Below are positions 27,753 through 37,472 of a DNA stretch of 44,204 nucleotides, piece after piece. The notes under the pieces are model-generated. The model saw only the letters and a list, made by a program, of their open reading frames with translations. It was not told where the DNA came from and did no database searches. The DNA comes from Beijerinckiaceae bacterium (GTDB lineage: Bacteria > Pseudomonadota > Alphaproteobacteria > Rhizobiales > Beijerinckiaceae). The DNA lies in contig CANJNI010000036.1 of assembly GCA_947475995.1 (NCBI GenBank), positions 1 through 44,204 on the forward strand, in the 5' to 3' direction. Position 1 is the stretch's first letter, and each line of letters begins with the position of its first letter. Position numbers and translations under genes: made by a program.

Positions 27753-28148
27753 TTACGCGGCTTCGGCCGGGGTGAAGACCTGTTCGATCTTCGCCTTGAG
27801 GGCCTGCGCGTTGAAGGGCTTGACCAGATAATTGTTCACGCCGGCGTTGCGGGCCAGCAGGATGTTGTCGGTCTTGGATTCCGCCGTCACCATGATGAAC
27901 GGCAGGCTGGCATTGGCCGGATCGCGGCGCACGCGCGTCAGCAGTTCGAAGCCCGTCATCGGCTCCATGTTCCAGTCGGAAATCACGAGGCCGTACTGCT
28001 TGGCCTTGATCTTTTCGAGCGCGGCGGCGCCGTTCGGGGCGTCATCGACGTTCTCGAAACCGATCTGCTTGAGAAGGTTGCGGATGATCCTGACCATGGT
28101 GTTGTAGTCATCGACCACCAGAATGGGCATTTGAGGATCGGCGTTCAT
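27753..28148 (-). CDS. CheY-like single-domain response regulator
   Basis: The 131-residue protein is a lone receiver domain. The acidic pocket Asp13-Asp14 (VVDDYNT), phospho-acceptor Asp58 (VISDWNMEP), Thr88 and Lys110 (LVKPFNA) are all present, so it should be phosphorylated. The sequence is typical of CheY, which binds the flagellar motor switch. No chemotaxis or flagellar genes are near, so its kinase and target are unknown. The ORF extends upstream but the ATG at 28148 fits the family start. Confidence 0.93.
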   Translation of the reverse strand: MNADPQMPILVVDDYNTMVRIIRNLLKQIGFENVDDAPNGAAALEKIKAKQYGLVISDWNMEPMTGFELLTRVRRDPANASLPFIMVTAESKTDNILLARNAGVNNYLVKPFNAQALKAKIEQVFTPAEAA

Positions 28149-28367
28149 GGTCTGCTCCAATCGGACCCTGCGGAAATCGGGTGTTCGACCTGAGCCGCTC
28201 CTTGCCCTGGCCGAACCTTGAGGCACCATAGTCCGCCCGCCTTGCCAGCCGGTTAAACCCGGTCTGTAAAATTTTAGGCAATCTCAGATTTGTGGGCGCC
28301 CTGAGTCCAAATGTCCGATTGCGCCCGGATGGGCGGGACGGTCATTGTGGGCCAAAAGGGGAGCGGC

Positions 28368-28811
28368 ATGGCCACGCACGACGGCATCAAGGAACATTTC
28401 TTCGAGGATTTGCACATCGGGCAGCGCGAAGCGCTGATGAAAACCGTCATGGCGGACGACGTGGTGGGCTTCGCGACCCTGACGGGCGACCACAATCCCA
28501 TCCATCTTTCCGAACATTTCGCCCGCAAGACCCGCTTCGGCCAGCGCATCGCCCACGGACTTTACACCGCCAGCCTGATTTCGGCCGTGCTGGGTATGCG
28601 GCTGCCGGGGCCGGGCGCAGTCTATTTGTCGCAGACGCTCAATTTCCGCGCGCCCGTGAAAATCGGCGACGTGGTCTCCATTCTGGTCGAGGTCGTGGAG
28701 CTCGTGCCGGAAGGCCGCCGCTGCAAGCTGAAATGCGAGGCTCTGGTGGACGGCAAGCTGGTGCTGGAGGGCGAGGCCGTCGTCATGGTTCCCGGCCGGA
28801 AACCGAAATAA
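28368..28811 (+). CDS. MaoC-family (R)-enoyl-CoA hydratase-like protein
   Basis: The 147-residue hot-dog protein has the hydratase motif TGDHNPIH with catalytic Asp and His, and the following FGQRIAHGLYTASLISAV, typical of PhaJ/MaoC. It probably hydrates (R)-specific enoyl-CoA or a related acyl-CoA. ATG 28368, behind AAAAGGGGAGCGG, was preferred over a start 57 bases upstream. The next gene, ribF, follows 104 bases later. Confidence 0.9.
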   Translation: MATHDGIKEHFFEDLHIGQREALMKTVMADDVVGFATLTGDHNPIHLSEHFARKTRFGQRIAHGLYTASLISAVLGMRLPGPGAVYLSQTLNFRAPVKIGDVVSILVEVVELVPEGRRCKLKCEALVDGKLVLEGEAVVMVPGRKPK

Positions 28812-28915
28812 ATTCACAATTCCTTTCCGATCCGCCATTCTTGACCTTAATGGGCTCCGAATGCAGTTTGCGCCCCGTTCCCGCGCAATCCGCATCGGAA
28901 ACCGACTCCAAGCTG

Positions 28916-29878
28916 ATGAACGCATTGCTGCCCCTGCCATCCTTCGTTCTGGCCCGCGACCCCCTGAGCCCCCCGGCTGGGCTGGAGGGGGCTGTCTATG
29001 TGATCGGCAATTTCGACGGGGTGCATCGCGGCCACCGGGCCGTGATCGACCGGGCGCGGGCGCTCGCCGCCCGGCTCGGCAAACCTTGCGCAATGCTGAC
29101 CTTCGAGCCCCACCCGGTGGATTATTTCGCCGGACAGGCGAAAATCTTCCGCCTGACGCCCGAACCCGCCAAGGCGCAGGCGCTGTCCCGCATCGGCCTT
29201 GACGGCATGGTGGTGCTGACCTTCGGGCCCGAGATCGCCGGACGCGACCCCGAATCCTTCGTGACCGACATTCTGGTGAAGCGCCTCGGGGTTTCGGGTG
29301 CGGTGGTCGGCTACGACTTCCACTTCGGCAAGGCCCGCGCCGGAACCCCGGCCTTTCTGGAAGATGCCGGACGCCGCCACGGTTTCGCCGTCGAAGTCGT
29401 CGGCAAGGTCATGGCCGACCCGGACGGCTCGTCCGAAGCCGTCCATTCCGCCGCCACAAGAGAGGCGCTTGAAAAGGGCGACGTGGCCCGCGCCAACAGG
29501 CTGCTCGGCTACGAGTGGTTCGTCACCGGCGAAGTCGTCCACGGCCAGAAACTGGGCCGGACGCTCGGTTTCCCGACCGCCAACATCGCCCTCGACCCCT
29601 CCTGCCGCCTCGCTTACGGAATTTACGCGGTGCGGCTACGGATCGACGGGCGGACGCTCGACGGCGTCGCCAGTTTCGGCCGCCGCCCGACCTTCGACAA
29701 CGGCCCGCCGCTGCTGGAAGTCTTTATCTTCGACTTTTCCGGCGACCTTTACGGCAAGCAGGTCGAGGTCGCTTTCGTCGGCTGGATCCGTGGCGAGGAA
29801 AAGTTCGACAGCGTGGAGGCGCTGGTCGAGAGGATCAAGCTCGACGTGGTCGAGGCGAAGGCTTTGCTGCTGGGCTGA
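28916..29878 (+). CDS. ribF: bifunctional riboflavin kinase / FAD synthetase
   Basis: RibF makes FMN and then FAD. The N-terminal adenylyltransferase has the nucleotidyl-transferase motif GNFDGVHRGH. The C-terminal kinase has GRTLGFPTAN (the ATP/Mg site) and the end motif GWIRGEEKFDS (IRxExKF). The 320-residue length is normal. The ORF is open upstream, but the ATG at 28916 fits the usual start, about 23 residues before the GNFDG motif. The next gene, ileS, is 208 bases away; ribF-ileS-lspA is a common order. Confidence 0.96.
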   Translation: MNALLPLPSFVLARDPLSPPAGLEGAVYVIGNFDGVHRGHRAVIDRARALAARLGKPCAMLTFEPHPVDYFAGQAKIFRLTPEPAKAQALSRIGLDGMVVLTFGPEIAGRDPESFVTDILVKRLGVSGAVVGYDFHFGKARAGTPAFLEDAGRRHGFAVEVVGKVMADPDGSSEAVHSAATREALEKGDVARANRLLGYEWFVTGEVVHGQKLGRTLGFPTANIALDPSCRLAYGIYAVRLRIDGRTLDGVASFGRRPTFDNGPPLLEVFIFDFSGDLYGKQVEVAFVGWIRGEEKFDSVEALVERIKLDVVEAKALLLG

Positions 29879-29948
29879 GGCTTCCGGCTGCGGCTGATCT
29901 TTGCTACAAACCCGCCATGCGTCCGCGCCATTCCATACGAATTAGCCG

Positions 29949-29988
29949 CCCGGACCGCGCTTGAGCCCTGGCTCGCGCGGCGTCCGGG
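29949..29988 (+). terminator. hairpin between ribF and ileS
   Basis: CCCGGAC (29949-29955) pairs with GTCCGGG (29982-29988). CGCGC and GCGCG extend the stem inside, with a two-base bulge and a 14-base loop. It could end ribF transcription or be an ileS leader structure. The rest of the gap shows nothing else. Confidence 0.35.
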
Positions 29989-30086
29989 TTGGCTGCGCAT
30001 TGGCGCTTTGGCCGCAAATCATCTAATCCCCTTTTCGCCCTTTTCCGCGAGGCCGGCCGCCGCCGCTTCGCTTTCCGAGACCGCAC

Positions 30087-33000
30087 ATGACCGACGACGC
30101 CCCCAAAGGCCCCGACTATTCCAAGACGCTTTTCCTGCCCCAGACGGATTTCCCCATGCGGGCCGGCCTGCCCCAGAAGGAGCCGGAGATTCTGGCCCGC
30201 TGGGAGAAGGAAGACCTCTACGGCAAGCTCCGCCGGCAGGGCGAAGGCCGCCCGAAATTTGTGCTGCACGACGGCCCTCCCTACGCCAACGGCAACATCC
30301 ACATCGGCCACGCGCTCAACAAGATCCTCAAGGACATGGTGACGCGCAGCCAGCAGATGCTCGGCAAGGATTCCAACTATGTGCCGGGCTGGGACTGCCA
30401 CGGCCTGCCGATCGAATGGAAGATCGAGGAAGACAATTACCGCTCCAAGGGCAAGCAGAAGCCTGATTTCAGCAACGCGGAGGCCATGATCGCCTTCCGG
30501 CAGGAATGCCGCGCCTACGCGACCCACTGGCTCGGCGTCCAGCGCGAGGAATTCAAGCGTCTCGGGGTCACGGGCGATTGGGCGAACCCCTATTCGACGA
30601 TGACGTTTGCGGCGGAAGCCCAGATCGCCCGCGAGATCATGAAGTTCGCCGCGAATGGCTTGCTGTATCGCGGCTCCAAGCCGGTGATGTGGAGCGTGGT
30701 TGAGAAAACCGCTCTGGCCGAGGCGGAAGTGGAATATGAGGATTACACGAGCGATACGGTGTTCGTGGCGTTTCCGATCGTCAAAGCATGGAATTATTCA
30801 TCGGAGATGGACTGGTTCCCCCGTGTTGTTGCCGGAATGGCTTCCGAACGTGGACTTTCATGGAATGAAGCTGAAGCCCGCGTAAAGATTTTGGAAACCG
30901 ATATCAGCGCTGCCAGAGTTGTAATCTGGACAACCACTCCCTGGACGATGCCGGGTAACCGCGCGATCAGCTTCTCGAGCAAAATTCAGTATGGCCTTTA
31001 TCGCGTAGGTGAAGCCGCAGACGACAACTGGTTAAAGGCTGGAACGCTGCTCGTCCTCGCGGAAAAACTTGCTGCCGACGTCTTTAAGACTGCACGTGTC
31101 GAGAGCTATGAATATATCCGTCCAGTAAGTGGGGACGAGCTAAAGGGTGCGACCTGCGCTCACCCGCTCGCGCATCTCGGCTATACATTCGATGTTCCCC
31201 TCCTCGATGGCGATCACGTCACTGACGACACCGGCACGGGCTTCGTGCACACAGCGCCTGGCCACGGCCGCGAGGACTTTGACATCTGGATGGCGTCCGG
31301 CCGCGATCTTATTGCTCGCAACATCGACACGCGCATTCCCTACACGGTGGACGCCGACGGCTTTTACACTGACGACGCTTATGGCTTCGGGCCGTCCGCC
31401 ACGAACGGCAATCCGCATCGCGTCATCGACGACAAGGGCAAGAAGGGCGACGCCAACGATGTGGTGATGAAGGCTTTGATCGAGGCCGGCGCGCTCATCG
31501 CGCGTGGCAAACTCAAGCATCAATATCCGCATTCGTGGCGTTCCAAGAAGCCGGTGATCTTCCGCAATACGCCGCAATGGTTCATCGCGATGGACAAGGG
31601 GATGGGCGAGGCGGCTCCCTCCCCGCTCGTCGGGGAGGGTAGGGGAGGGGCCTCACCAAGCGGCGCGTCCCCCCTCTCCGGCTCTCCCCCACAAGGGGGG
31701 AGAGAGGGCTCGTTGTCGAACCAGCCCACACTCCGCAACATCGCCCTCGACGCCATCGCCAAAACCCGCTGGGTTCCGGCCTCGGGCGAAAATCGCATCA
31801 CCGGCATGATCGCCAACCGGCCCGACTGGGTCGTGTCGCGCCAGCGCGCGTGGGGCGTGCCGATTGCGGTGTTTGTGAAGAAGGGCACGCATGACGTGCT
31901 GGTCGACGAGCGCGTCAACGAGCGCATCGCCAAAGCCTTCGAAGTCGAAGGCGCAGATGCGTGGTTCGCCGAAGGCTCTGCGGCGCGCTTCCTGTCGCCC
32001 GAATATGATCCGGCGAATTACGAGAAGATCGACGACGTGCTCGACGTCTGGTTCGATTCCGGCTCCACGCATTCTTTCGTGCTGGAAGACGCCAAGCACT
32101 TCCCCGGGCTCGCGGGCATTTCGCGCAAGGTCGATGGCGGCCCCGACGAGGTGATGTATCTCGAAGGCTCCGACCAGCATCGCGGCTGGTTCCATTCCTC
32201 GCTGCTGGAAAGCTGCGGCACGCGCGGCCGCGCGCCCTTCGATGTCGTGCTGACGCATGGCTTCGTGCTCGACGAGAACGGCCGCAAGATGTCGAAGTCG
32301 CTCGGCAACGTCGTCGCGCCGCAAACGGTCATCAAGGATTCCGGCGCAGACATTCTGCGCCTGTGGGTCGCAGCGTCTGATTATTCCGACGATCTGCGCA
32401 TCGGCAAGAATGTGCTGGGCACGTTCATCGAAACCTATCGCAAGTTGCGCAACACCTTGCGTTGGATGCTCGGCACGCTGGCGCATTATGACGGTCAGAA
32501 GGTCGATCTCGCCAAGGCTGGCGAACTCGACCGGCTGATGCTGCATCGCCTCGCCGAACTCGATGAAGACATTCGCGACGCCTATGCGAACTTTGACTAC
32601 AAGCGCGTGATCGCGCGCCTCAGCGCCTTCATGAACACCGACCTGTCGGCCTTCTATTTCGACATTCGCAAGGACGCGCTCTATTGCGATCCGCTGTCGA
32701 GCCAGAAGCGCCGCGCCTCGCTGGAAGTGATCGAGCATATTTTCCGCGCCGTCACCGTGTGGCTCGCGCCGATCCTGCCGTTCACCTGCGAGGAGACGTG
32801 GCTATCGCGTTATCCGGGCGCGGCTTCGGTGCATCTGGAAACGTTCCCGCAGGTTCCGTCCGCGTGGCGCGATCAGGCACTCGCCGACAAATGGGCGGAA
32901 ATCCGCCGCGTGCGCTCCGTCGTCACCGGCGCGCTCGAAATCGCCCGCACGCAGAAGATCATCGGCTCGTCGCTGGAAGCCGCCCCGGTGGTTCATGTGG

Positions 33001-33278
33001 CGAGCGATGAAGTGCGCGCTCTCATCGGGAGCGTGGAGTTCGACGAGGTTTGCATCACGTCGGCCATCCGCATCGTGGCGGGCGAGGGGCCTGCGGAGGC
33101 GTTCCGCATCCCGGGCGTTGCGGGCGTTGCGGTCGTTGTCGAACGCGCGCCGGGCGTCAAATGCGCCCGCTCGTGGAAATACTTCGATCCCGCGAGTGCG
33201 AGCCCGGACTATCCGGACGTGACGCCGCGCGACGCCATCGCCCTGCGTGAGCTGAAAGCGGCGGGGAAGCTCGGGTGA
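30087..33278 (+). CDS. ileS: isoleucine--tRNA ligase, with an in-frame palindromic insertion
   Basis: IleS charges tRNA-Ile and edits valine. HIGH is [10 protein letters not shown] (about 72-77) and KMSKS is RKMSKSLGN (about 734). The CP1 editing domain contains [14 protein letters not shown] and [15 protein letters not shown]. At 1063 residues it is longer than the roughly 940-1000 expected. One insertion at residues 509-547 lies between QWFIAMDK and [10 protein letters not shown] and is coded by two GC-rich hairpins. A second extra segment (about 235-270, within the CP1 region) is coded in a stretch (30780-31190) with more A/T-ending codons than the rest. The gene is probably functional. 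It overlaps lspA by four bases. Confidence 0.96.
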   Translation: MTDDAPKGPDYSKTLFLPQTDFPMRAGLPQKEPEILARWEKEDLYGKLRRQGEGRPKFVLHDGPPYANGNIHIGHALNKILKDMVTRSQQMLGKDSNYVPGWDCHGLPIEWKIEEDNYRSKGKQKPDFSNAEAMIAFRQECRAYATHWLGVQREEFKRLGVTGDWANPYSTMTFAAEAQIAREIMKFAANGLLYRGSKPVMWSVVEKTALAEAEVEYEDYTSDTVFVAFPIVKAWNYSSEMDWFPRVVAGMASERGLSWNEAEARVKILETDISAARVVIWTTTPWTMPGNRAISFSSKIQYGLYRVGEAADDNWLKAGTLLVLAEKLAADVFKTARVESYEYIRPVSGDELKGATCAHPLAHLGYTFDVPLLDGDHVTDDTGTGFVHTAPGHGREDFDIWMASGRDLIARNIDTRIPYTVDADGFYTDDAYGFGPSATNGNPHRVIDDKGKKGDANDVVMKALIEAGALIARGKLKHQYPHSWRSKKPVIFRNTPQWFIAMDKGMGEAAPSPLVGEGRGGASPSGASPLSGSPPQGGREGSLSNQPTLRNIALDAIAKTRWVPASGENRITGMIANRPDWVVSRQRAWGVPIAVFVKKGTHDVLVDERVNERIAKAFEVEGADAWFAEGSAARFLSPEYDPANYEKIDDVLDVWFDSGSTHSFVLEDAKHFPGLAGISRKVDGGPDEVMYLEGSDQHRGWFHSSLLESCGTRGRAPFDVVLTHGFVLDENGRKMSKSLGNVVAPQTVIKDSGADILRLWVAASDYSDDLRIGKNVLGTFIETYRKLRNTLRWMLGTLAHYDGQKVDLAKAGELDRLMLHRLAELDEDIRDAYANFDYKRVIARLSAFMNTDLSAFYFDIRKDALYCDPLSSQKRRASLEVIEHIFRAVTVWLAPILPFTCEETWLSRYPGAASVHLETFPQVPSAWRDQALADKWAEIRRVRSVVTGALEIARTQKIIGSSLEAAPVVHVASDEVRALIGSVEFDEVCITSAIRIVAGEGPAEAFRIPGVAGVAVVVERAPGVKCARSWKYFDPASASPDYPDVTPRDAIALRELKAAGKLG
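31617..31704 (+). repeat. palindromic element captured inside ileS
   Basis: CCCTCCCCG (31617-31625) and CGGGGAGGG (31631-31639) form a perfect 9-bp hairpin with a 5-base loop. CTCTCCCCC (31682-31690) and GGGGGAGAG (31696-31704) form a second one. CTCCCC-rich hairpin pairs like this are dispersed between genes in many Hyphomicrobiales genomes (from memory). Here the element is read in frame, adding a Gly/Ser/Pro-rich segment of about 39 residues. Confidence 0.7.
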
Positions 33279-33784
33279 AACCGGGAATCCTGGGCCTCAT
33301 TCTGGCGCTCGTGACGCTTGTGGCCGATCAGGGCCACAAGCACTGGATGCTTTACGTCTACGACATACCGGCGCGCGAGCCGGTGCGGGTCGGGCCGTTT
33401 CTCGATCTGGTGATGGCCTGGAATCCGGGCATTTCCTATTCGCTGCTGAGCGCTGAAACCCCTGCGGGCCGCTGGGGCCTGCTGACGATGGCGCTCGTCG
33501 CCACGGCTGCGCTGGGGGTCTGGATGTGGCGCACCCATCAGCGCATGACCGCCTGGGGCCTGGGCTTCATCGTCGGCGGAGCGCTCGGCAACGCCTGGGA
33601 CCGGTTCTGGCATGGGGCGGTGGCGGATTTTTTCCTGCTCCATGTCGATACGCAGACCTGGGGCCGCCTCAATTGGTACGTCTTTAACATTGCCGATGTG
33701 GCCATCGTTGCCGGAGTGGCGCTTCTGCTGTATGAATCCTTTCTTATCAAGGATGCCGGGCAGCAGGCCGAAAAGGCGGGCTGA
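33275..33784 (+). CDS. lspA: lipoprotein signal peptidase
   Basis: LspA is the aspartyl protease in the inner membrane that removes the signal peptide of prolipoproteins. The 169-residue protein has four predicted helices. Conserved motifs are ADQGHKHW near the start, NPGISYSLL, and the catalytic pair [16 protein letters not shown] (Asp118) and FNIADVAI (Asp141). The GTG start overlaps the ileS stop, an arrangement seen in many bacteria. Confidence 0.96.
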   Translation: MKPGILGLILALVTLVADQGHKHWMLYVYDIPAREPVRVGPFLDLVMAWNPGISYSLLSAETPAGRWGLLTMALVATAALGVWMWRTHQRMTAWGLGFIVGGALGNAWDRFWHGAVADFFLLHVDTQTWGRLNWYVFNIADVAIVAGVALLLYESFLIKDAGQQAEKAG

Positions 33785-33887
33785 ACCGGACTCCGGCGTT
33801 TTTGCGGGTCCTGCCCCGAAATTGCCGCATCCTCGGGGCGTATTGCGTCAGGTTCCTAGCCGGAATCACGAAAGACAGGGTTCTGCC

Positions 33888-34595
33888 ATGGCTCATGAGA
33901 TTTCCCGCACCAGCCGTCCGGTTTTGCTGGCCGCCGCTGCCATGTTTGCGTTCGGGTTGATGGGCGGCACGCCGGCCCGGGCGCTCGACGACGGGCAGGA
34001 AAGCGTTCTGGACAGCGTGCTGGGCCTCGGCAAGTCGCTGCTCGGCTTCACCGATGACGAGGACGCCAAGCCCCGGATCGACTATCGGGAACGCGCGCCG
34101 ATCGTGGTGCCGCCCAAGATGCAATTGCGCGAGCCGATGGCTCCCGTCGCCCAGCGCAACGCCGCCTGGCCGGTCGATCAGGACCTCGCCAAGCAGCGCG
34201 CCGCCGTCGCGGCGGCCGCAAAGCCGCGCGGCAACAATGTGGACGCCGATCCGTTCCCGCCCAGCGAAATGACCCGCGTGGGCCGCATCGCCGCCCAGCC
34301 GCGGCCGGCAGTTCCCGAGCAGAAGGGCTGTTCGCGCGATGGCGACCAGCTCTGCAATCCTTACGAATACTGGACCCAGATCGCCACGATCCGCGGTCCG
34401 CAGGACACCAGCAAGGATCTGGTTGCGGGTCAGGAGCCCAAGCGTTCGACCCTGACCGAGCCGCCGAACGGCTATCGCCGCCCGACCAAGTCGGTCAAGG
34501 CTACTTTCGACCCGAAGGACCGCAGCTACGAGGAGAATCTCGGCAGTCCGGCCGCTCAGGTGCGGGCGGAAGCGGCTCGTCGGGGCCAGCAGTAA
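33888..34595 (+). CDS. exported hypothetical protein of the lspA-M16 cluster
   Basis: The 235-residue protein has a signal peptide (cleavage near TPARA, residue 32). The mature part is low in hydrophobic content, with segments rich in Pro, Arg and Ala, two cysteines in CSRDGDQLCNPYEYW, and a polar C-terminus. This looks like a conserved rhizobial exported protein of unknown role, found between lspA and the M16 peptidases. It may be partly unfolded in the periplasm. ATG 33888 was chosen because the upstream frame runs through lspA. Confidence 0.75.
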   Translation: MAHEISRTSRPVLLAAAAMFAFGLMGGTPARALDDGQESVLDSVLGLGKSLLGFTDDEDAKPRIDYRERAPIVVPPKMQLREPMAPVAQRNAAWPVDQDLAKQRAAVAAAAKPRGNNVDADPFPPSEMTRVGRIAAQPRPAVPEQKGCSRDGDQLCNPYEYWTQIATIRGPQDTSKDLVAGQEPKRSTLTEPPNGYRRPTKSVKATFDPKDRSYEENLGSPAAQVRAEAARRGQQ

Positions 34596-34612
34596 ACCAT
34601 ATGTGCTGACCG

Positions 34613-34631
34613 GGCGGGCCTTGCGCCCGCC
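34613..34631 (+). terminator. short GC-rich hairpin after the exported protein gene
   Basis: GGCGGGC (34613-34619) and GCCCGCC (34625-34631) pair around a 5-base loop, 17 bases after the stop. No T-run follows, so it may be an attenuator rather than a strong terminator. Confidence 0.3.
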
Positions 34632-34726
34632 GGTGCGCCGCATTTCCCGAATTGGGGGCTGACGCTGCGGCAAATCGCATCCTATATTGGGCATTCGGAA
34701 GATATGTTTCGAACACCCGGATGCCC

Positions 34727-36067
34727 ATGTCACAGACACCCGTTGCTTCCATTGCTTCCCTGACGCCCCAGTCCGCGAACGCACCTCACGCGGCAGGGCC
34801 GAACATCAGCCATTTCACGCTCGGCAACGAGATGGAAGTCGTGGTGATTCCCGATCACCGCGCGCCCGTCGTCACCCACATGGTCTGGTATCGCAACGGG
34901 TCGGCCGATGATCCGATCGGCAAGTCCGGCATCGCGCATTTCCTCGAACATCTCATGTTCAAGGGCACGTCCAACCATGCGCAGGGCGAGTTTTCCGAAA
35001 TCGTCGCCTCGCTCGGCGGGCAGGAAAACGCCTTCACGTCGCAGGACTACACGGCCTATTTCCAGCGCGTGCCCAAGGAACATCTGCCGGTCCTGATGGA
35101 CTTCGAGGCGGACCGGATGACCAATCTGGTCCTGACCGACGAAGTCGTGACGCCGGAGCGGGACGTGGTGCTGGAGGAGCGCCGCATGCGCACCGATTCC
35201 GATCCTTCCTCCCAATTGAACGAAGCCGTGCAGGCGGCGCTCTTCACCCATCATCCCTATGGCAAGCCGATCATCGGGTGGCAGCACGAGATCGAGAGCC
35301 TCGACCGGCAGGATGCGCTGAACTATTACGGGCGCTTCTACACTCCGGAAAACGCCATCCTGATCGTCGCGGGCGATATCGACGCCGACACGGTGCGCGA
35401 ACTCGCCGACAAGACCTACGGCAAGATTCCCGCGCGCGGTCAGCGCCCGAGCCGCCAGCGTCCGCAGGAGCCGGAGCCCCGCGTCAACCGCCTCGTGTCC
35501 CTCTCGGACGAGAAGGTCGAACAGCCGAGCCACCAGCGCGTCTATCTGGTGCCGTCCTACACGACCGCAGCGCCGGGCGAAGCCGAGGCGCTGGAACTGC
35601 TGGGCCATCTGCTCGGCGGCGGCCAGACGAGCCTGCTCTACAAGTCGCTCGTGGTGGATCGGAAGACAGCCGTCATGGCCGGCTCCTACTACATGGGCAC
35701 CTCCGTCGACCAGACGCGCTTCTGGGTCTATGCGATTCCCGCGCCCGGCGTGACGCTCGAAGACCTCGACGATCAGGTCTGCGGCGTGATCGCCGATATC
35801 ATCCGCGACGGCGTGAAGCCGGAAGATCTGGAACGCGCCAAGACGCGGCTGATCGCCGACGCCGTCTATGCGCAGGACAGCCAGACCTCGCTGGCCCGCT
35901 GGTACGGGGCGGCGCTGGCGTCGGGCGCAACCGTGCAGGATGTTCGCGAGTGGCCGAACCGCATTGATGCCGTGAAGCCCGAGGACGTGCAGGCCGTCGC
36001 CCGCAAATATCTCGAGCGCAAGCGCTCCGTGGCGGGCTTCCTGCTGCCGGCCCAGAAGGCGGCGTGA
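34727..36067 (+). CDS. M16 family zinc peptidase (catalytic subunit)
   Basis: The 446-residue protein carries the inverted zinc motif HFLEH (His71, Glu74, His75), with the distal ligand expected in the LEERRMR segment, so it is catalytically competent. A short N-terminal region precedes the core; no clear signal peptide is seen. Such proteins are PqqL/YmxG-like proteases that usually work with an inactive partner. The adjacent gene encodes that partner. ATG 34721 is an alternative start two codons upstream. Confidence 0.93.
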   Translation: MSQTPVASIASLTPQSANAPHAAGPNISHFTLGNEMEVVVIPDHRAPVVTHMVWYRNGSADDPIGKSGIAHFLEHLMFKGTSNHAQGEFSEIVASLGGQENAFTSQDYTAYFQRVPKEHLPVLMDFEADRMTNLVLTDEVVTPERDVVLEERRMRTDSDPSSQLNEAVQAALFTHHPYGKPIIGWQHEIESLDRQDALNYYGRFYTPENAILIVAGDIDADTVRELADKTYGKIPARGQRPSRQRPQEPEPRVNRLVSLSDEKVEQPSHQRVYLVPSYTTAAPGEAEALELLGHLLGGGQTSLLYKSLVVDRKTAVMAGSYYMGTSVDQTRFWVYAIPAPGVTLEDLDDQVCGVIADIIRDGVKPEDLERAKTRLIADAVYAQDSQTSLARWYGAALASGATVQDVREWPNRIDAVKPEDVQAVARKYLERKRSVAGFLLPAQKAA

Positions 36068-36172
36068 AGCCGGTAATGCAATCACTAGCGCCGGGGCAGG
36101 TTTGCATGACCCCCCGGCCGGGCGCGGCCGGTTTCAACAAGAAGCAACAAGGCTGCGAGAAACGGGAAATAC

Positions 36173-37462
36173 ATGACCGCCATGGATAAAGTCTCGACGC
36201 TTCCGCCCGCATCGCGTTCTTCGACGGTGCAGAAATTCCGCACGCCCGCCGGGCTCGAATGCTGGCTGGTGGAAGATTACGCCGTGCCGCTGGTGGCGTT
36301 CGATTTCGCCTTCCGTGGCGGCAACACGCATGACCCGCAAGGCCGCGACGGCGCGACCTCCATGCTGGCGGCGCTGCTCGACGAGGGCGCAGGCGACATG
36401 AACGCCGACGCCTTCCATCGCGCGCTCGATGAAAAGGCGGTGGAGATTTCCTACAGCGCCGACCGCGATCTCTTCAACGGCCGCCTGAAGACCCTGACGC
36501 GCCATATTGACGTCGCCTTCGACCTGTTGCGCCTCACGGTGAACGAAGCACGGCTCGACGTCGACGCCATCGAGCGCGTGCGCAGCCAGATGATCGCCGG
36601 TCTCAAGCGCGAGCTGAAGGACCCCGACGCCTTGGCCGGAAAAGCGTTCCGCGAAGCGGTCTTTCCGAACCATCCCTATGGCCGGGCCGGACGCGGCACG
36701 CTGGAGAGCGTCGCGCAGATCACGCGCGAGGATCTGGTTGCGCTTCGCCGCAACATCATGACCCGCGGGGATATCAAGATCGCCTGCGTGGGCGCCATTG
36801 ACGCTGCGCGTCTCGCAAAGCTCATCGATCACGTGTTTGCGCCGCTGCCCGCAACCGGCGACCTGAAGGTTATCGCGGACGCGCCGATCGCCGGCATGGG
36901 CGAGCGGAAAATCGTCGATGTGGACGTGCCGCAATCGACCATCCGCTTCGGTCTGCCGGGCATCGTCCGCAAGGACCCCGATTACATGATCGCCACCGTG
37001 GTGAACCACATTCTCGGCGGCGGCGTGTTCTCGGCCCGCCTCTTCAAGGAAGTGCGCGAGAAGCGCGGCCTCGCCTATTCTGTGCACTCGCAACTGGCGA
37101 ACTGGGAACATGCGGCGCTGTTCTCGGGCGGCACATCCACCAAGAACGAGCGCGCTGCGGAATCCCTGCAGGTGATCGAGGAAGAAATCGCCAAGCTCGC
37201 CGCCGATGGCCCGACCGAGGAAGAACTCGACAAGGCCAAGAAATATCTCACCGGCTCCTACGTGCTGCGCTTCGACACATCGACCAAGATCTGCGACCAG
37301 CTCGTGCATCTGCAAACCGAAGGTTTCCCGGTCGAATATCTCGACGAGCGCAACGCCCTCATCAACGCCGTGACGCTGGACGATACCAGGCGCGTCGCCA
37401 AACGCCTGTTCGACGGCAAGAAGCTGCTGGTGGCGGTGGCGGGTCGGCCGGAAGGGATGTGA
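36173..37462 (+). CDS. M16 family peptidase-like protein, inactive partner
   Basis: The 429-residue protein has the M16 fold (RGGNTHDPQGRDGATSML, and the C-terminal half with GGGVFSARLFKEVREKRGLAY). The zinc motif HxxEH is absent; the equivalent place reads MLAALLDEG. It therefore cannot bind zinc in the usual way and probably forms a heterodimer with the active protein encoded just upstream (gap 105 bases). The Arg-Glu-Lys-Arg-Gly-Leu-Ala-Tyr segment is the usual substrate-binding motif of the second half. Its stop is 10 bases from the convergent restriction gene. Confidence 0.92.
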   Translation: MTAMDKVSTLPPASRSSTVQKFRTPAGLECWLVEDYAVPLVAFDFAFRGGNTHDPQGRDGATSMLAALLDEGAGDMNADAFHRALDEKAVEISYSADRDLFNGRLKTLTRHIDVAFDLLRLTVNEARLDVDAIERVRSQMIAGLKRELKDPDALAGKAFREAVFPNHPYGRAGRGTLESVAQITREDLVALRRNIMTRGDIKIACVGAIDAARLAKLIDHVFAPLPATGDLKVIADAPIAGMGERKIVDVDVPQSTIRFGLPGIVRKDPDYMIATVVNHILGGGVFSARLFKEVREKRGLAYSVHSQLANWEHAALFSGGTSTKNERAAESLQVIEEEIAKLAADGPTEEELDKAKKYLTGSYVLRFDTSTKICDQLVHLQTEGFPVEYLDERNALINAVTLDDTRRVAKRLFDGKKLLVAVAGRPEGM

Positions 37463-37472
37463 AAGGTTCGGC

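Noticed and set aside
31653-32738. Reverse-strand frame of 361 codons over ileS
   Set aside because: It is antisense to the ileS catalytic region and has no ribosome site or domain.
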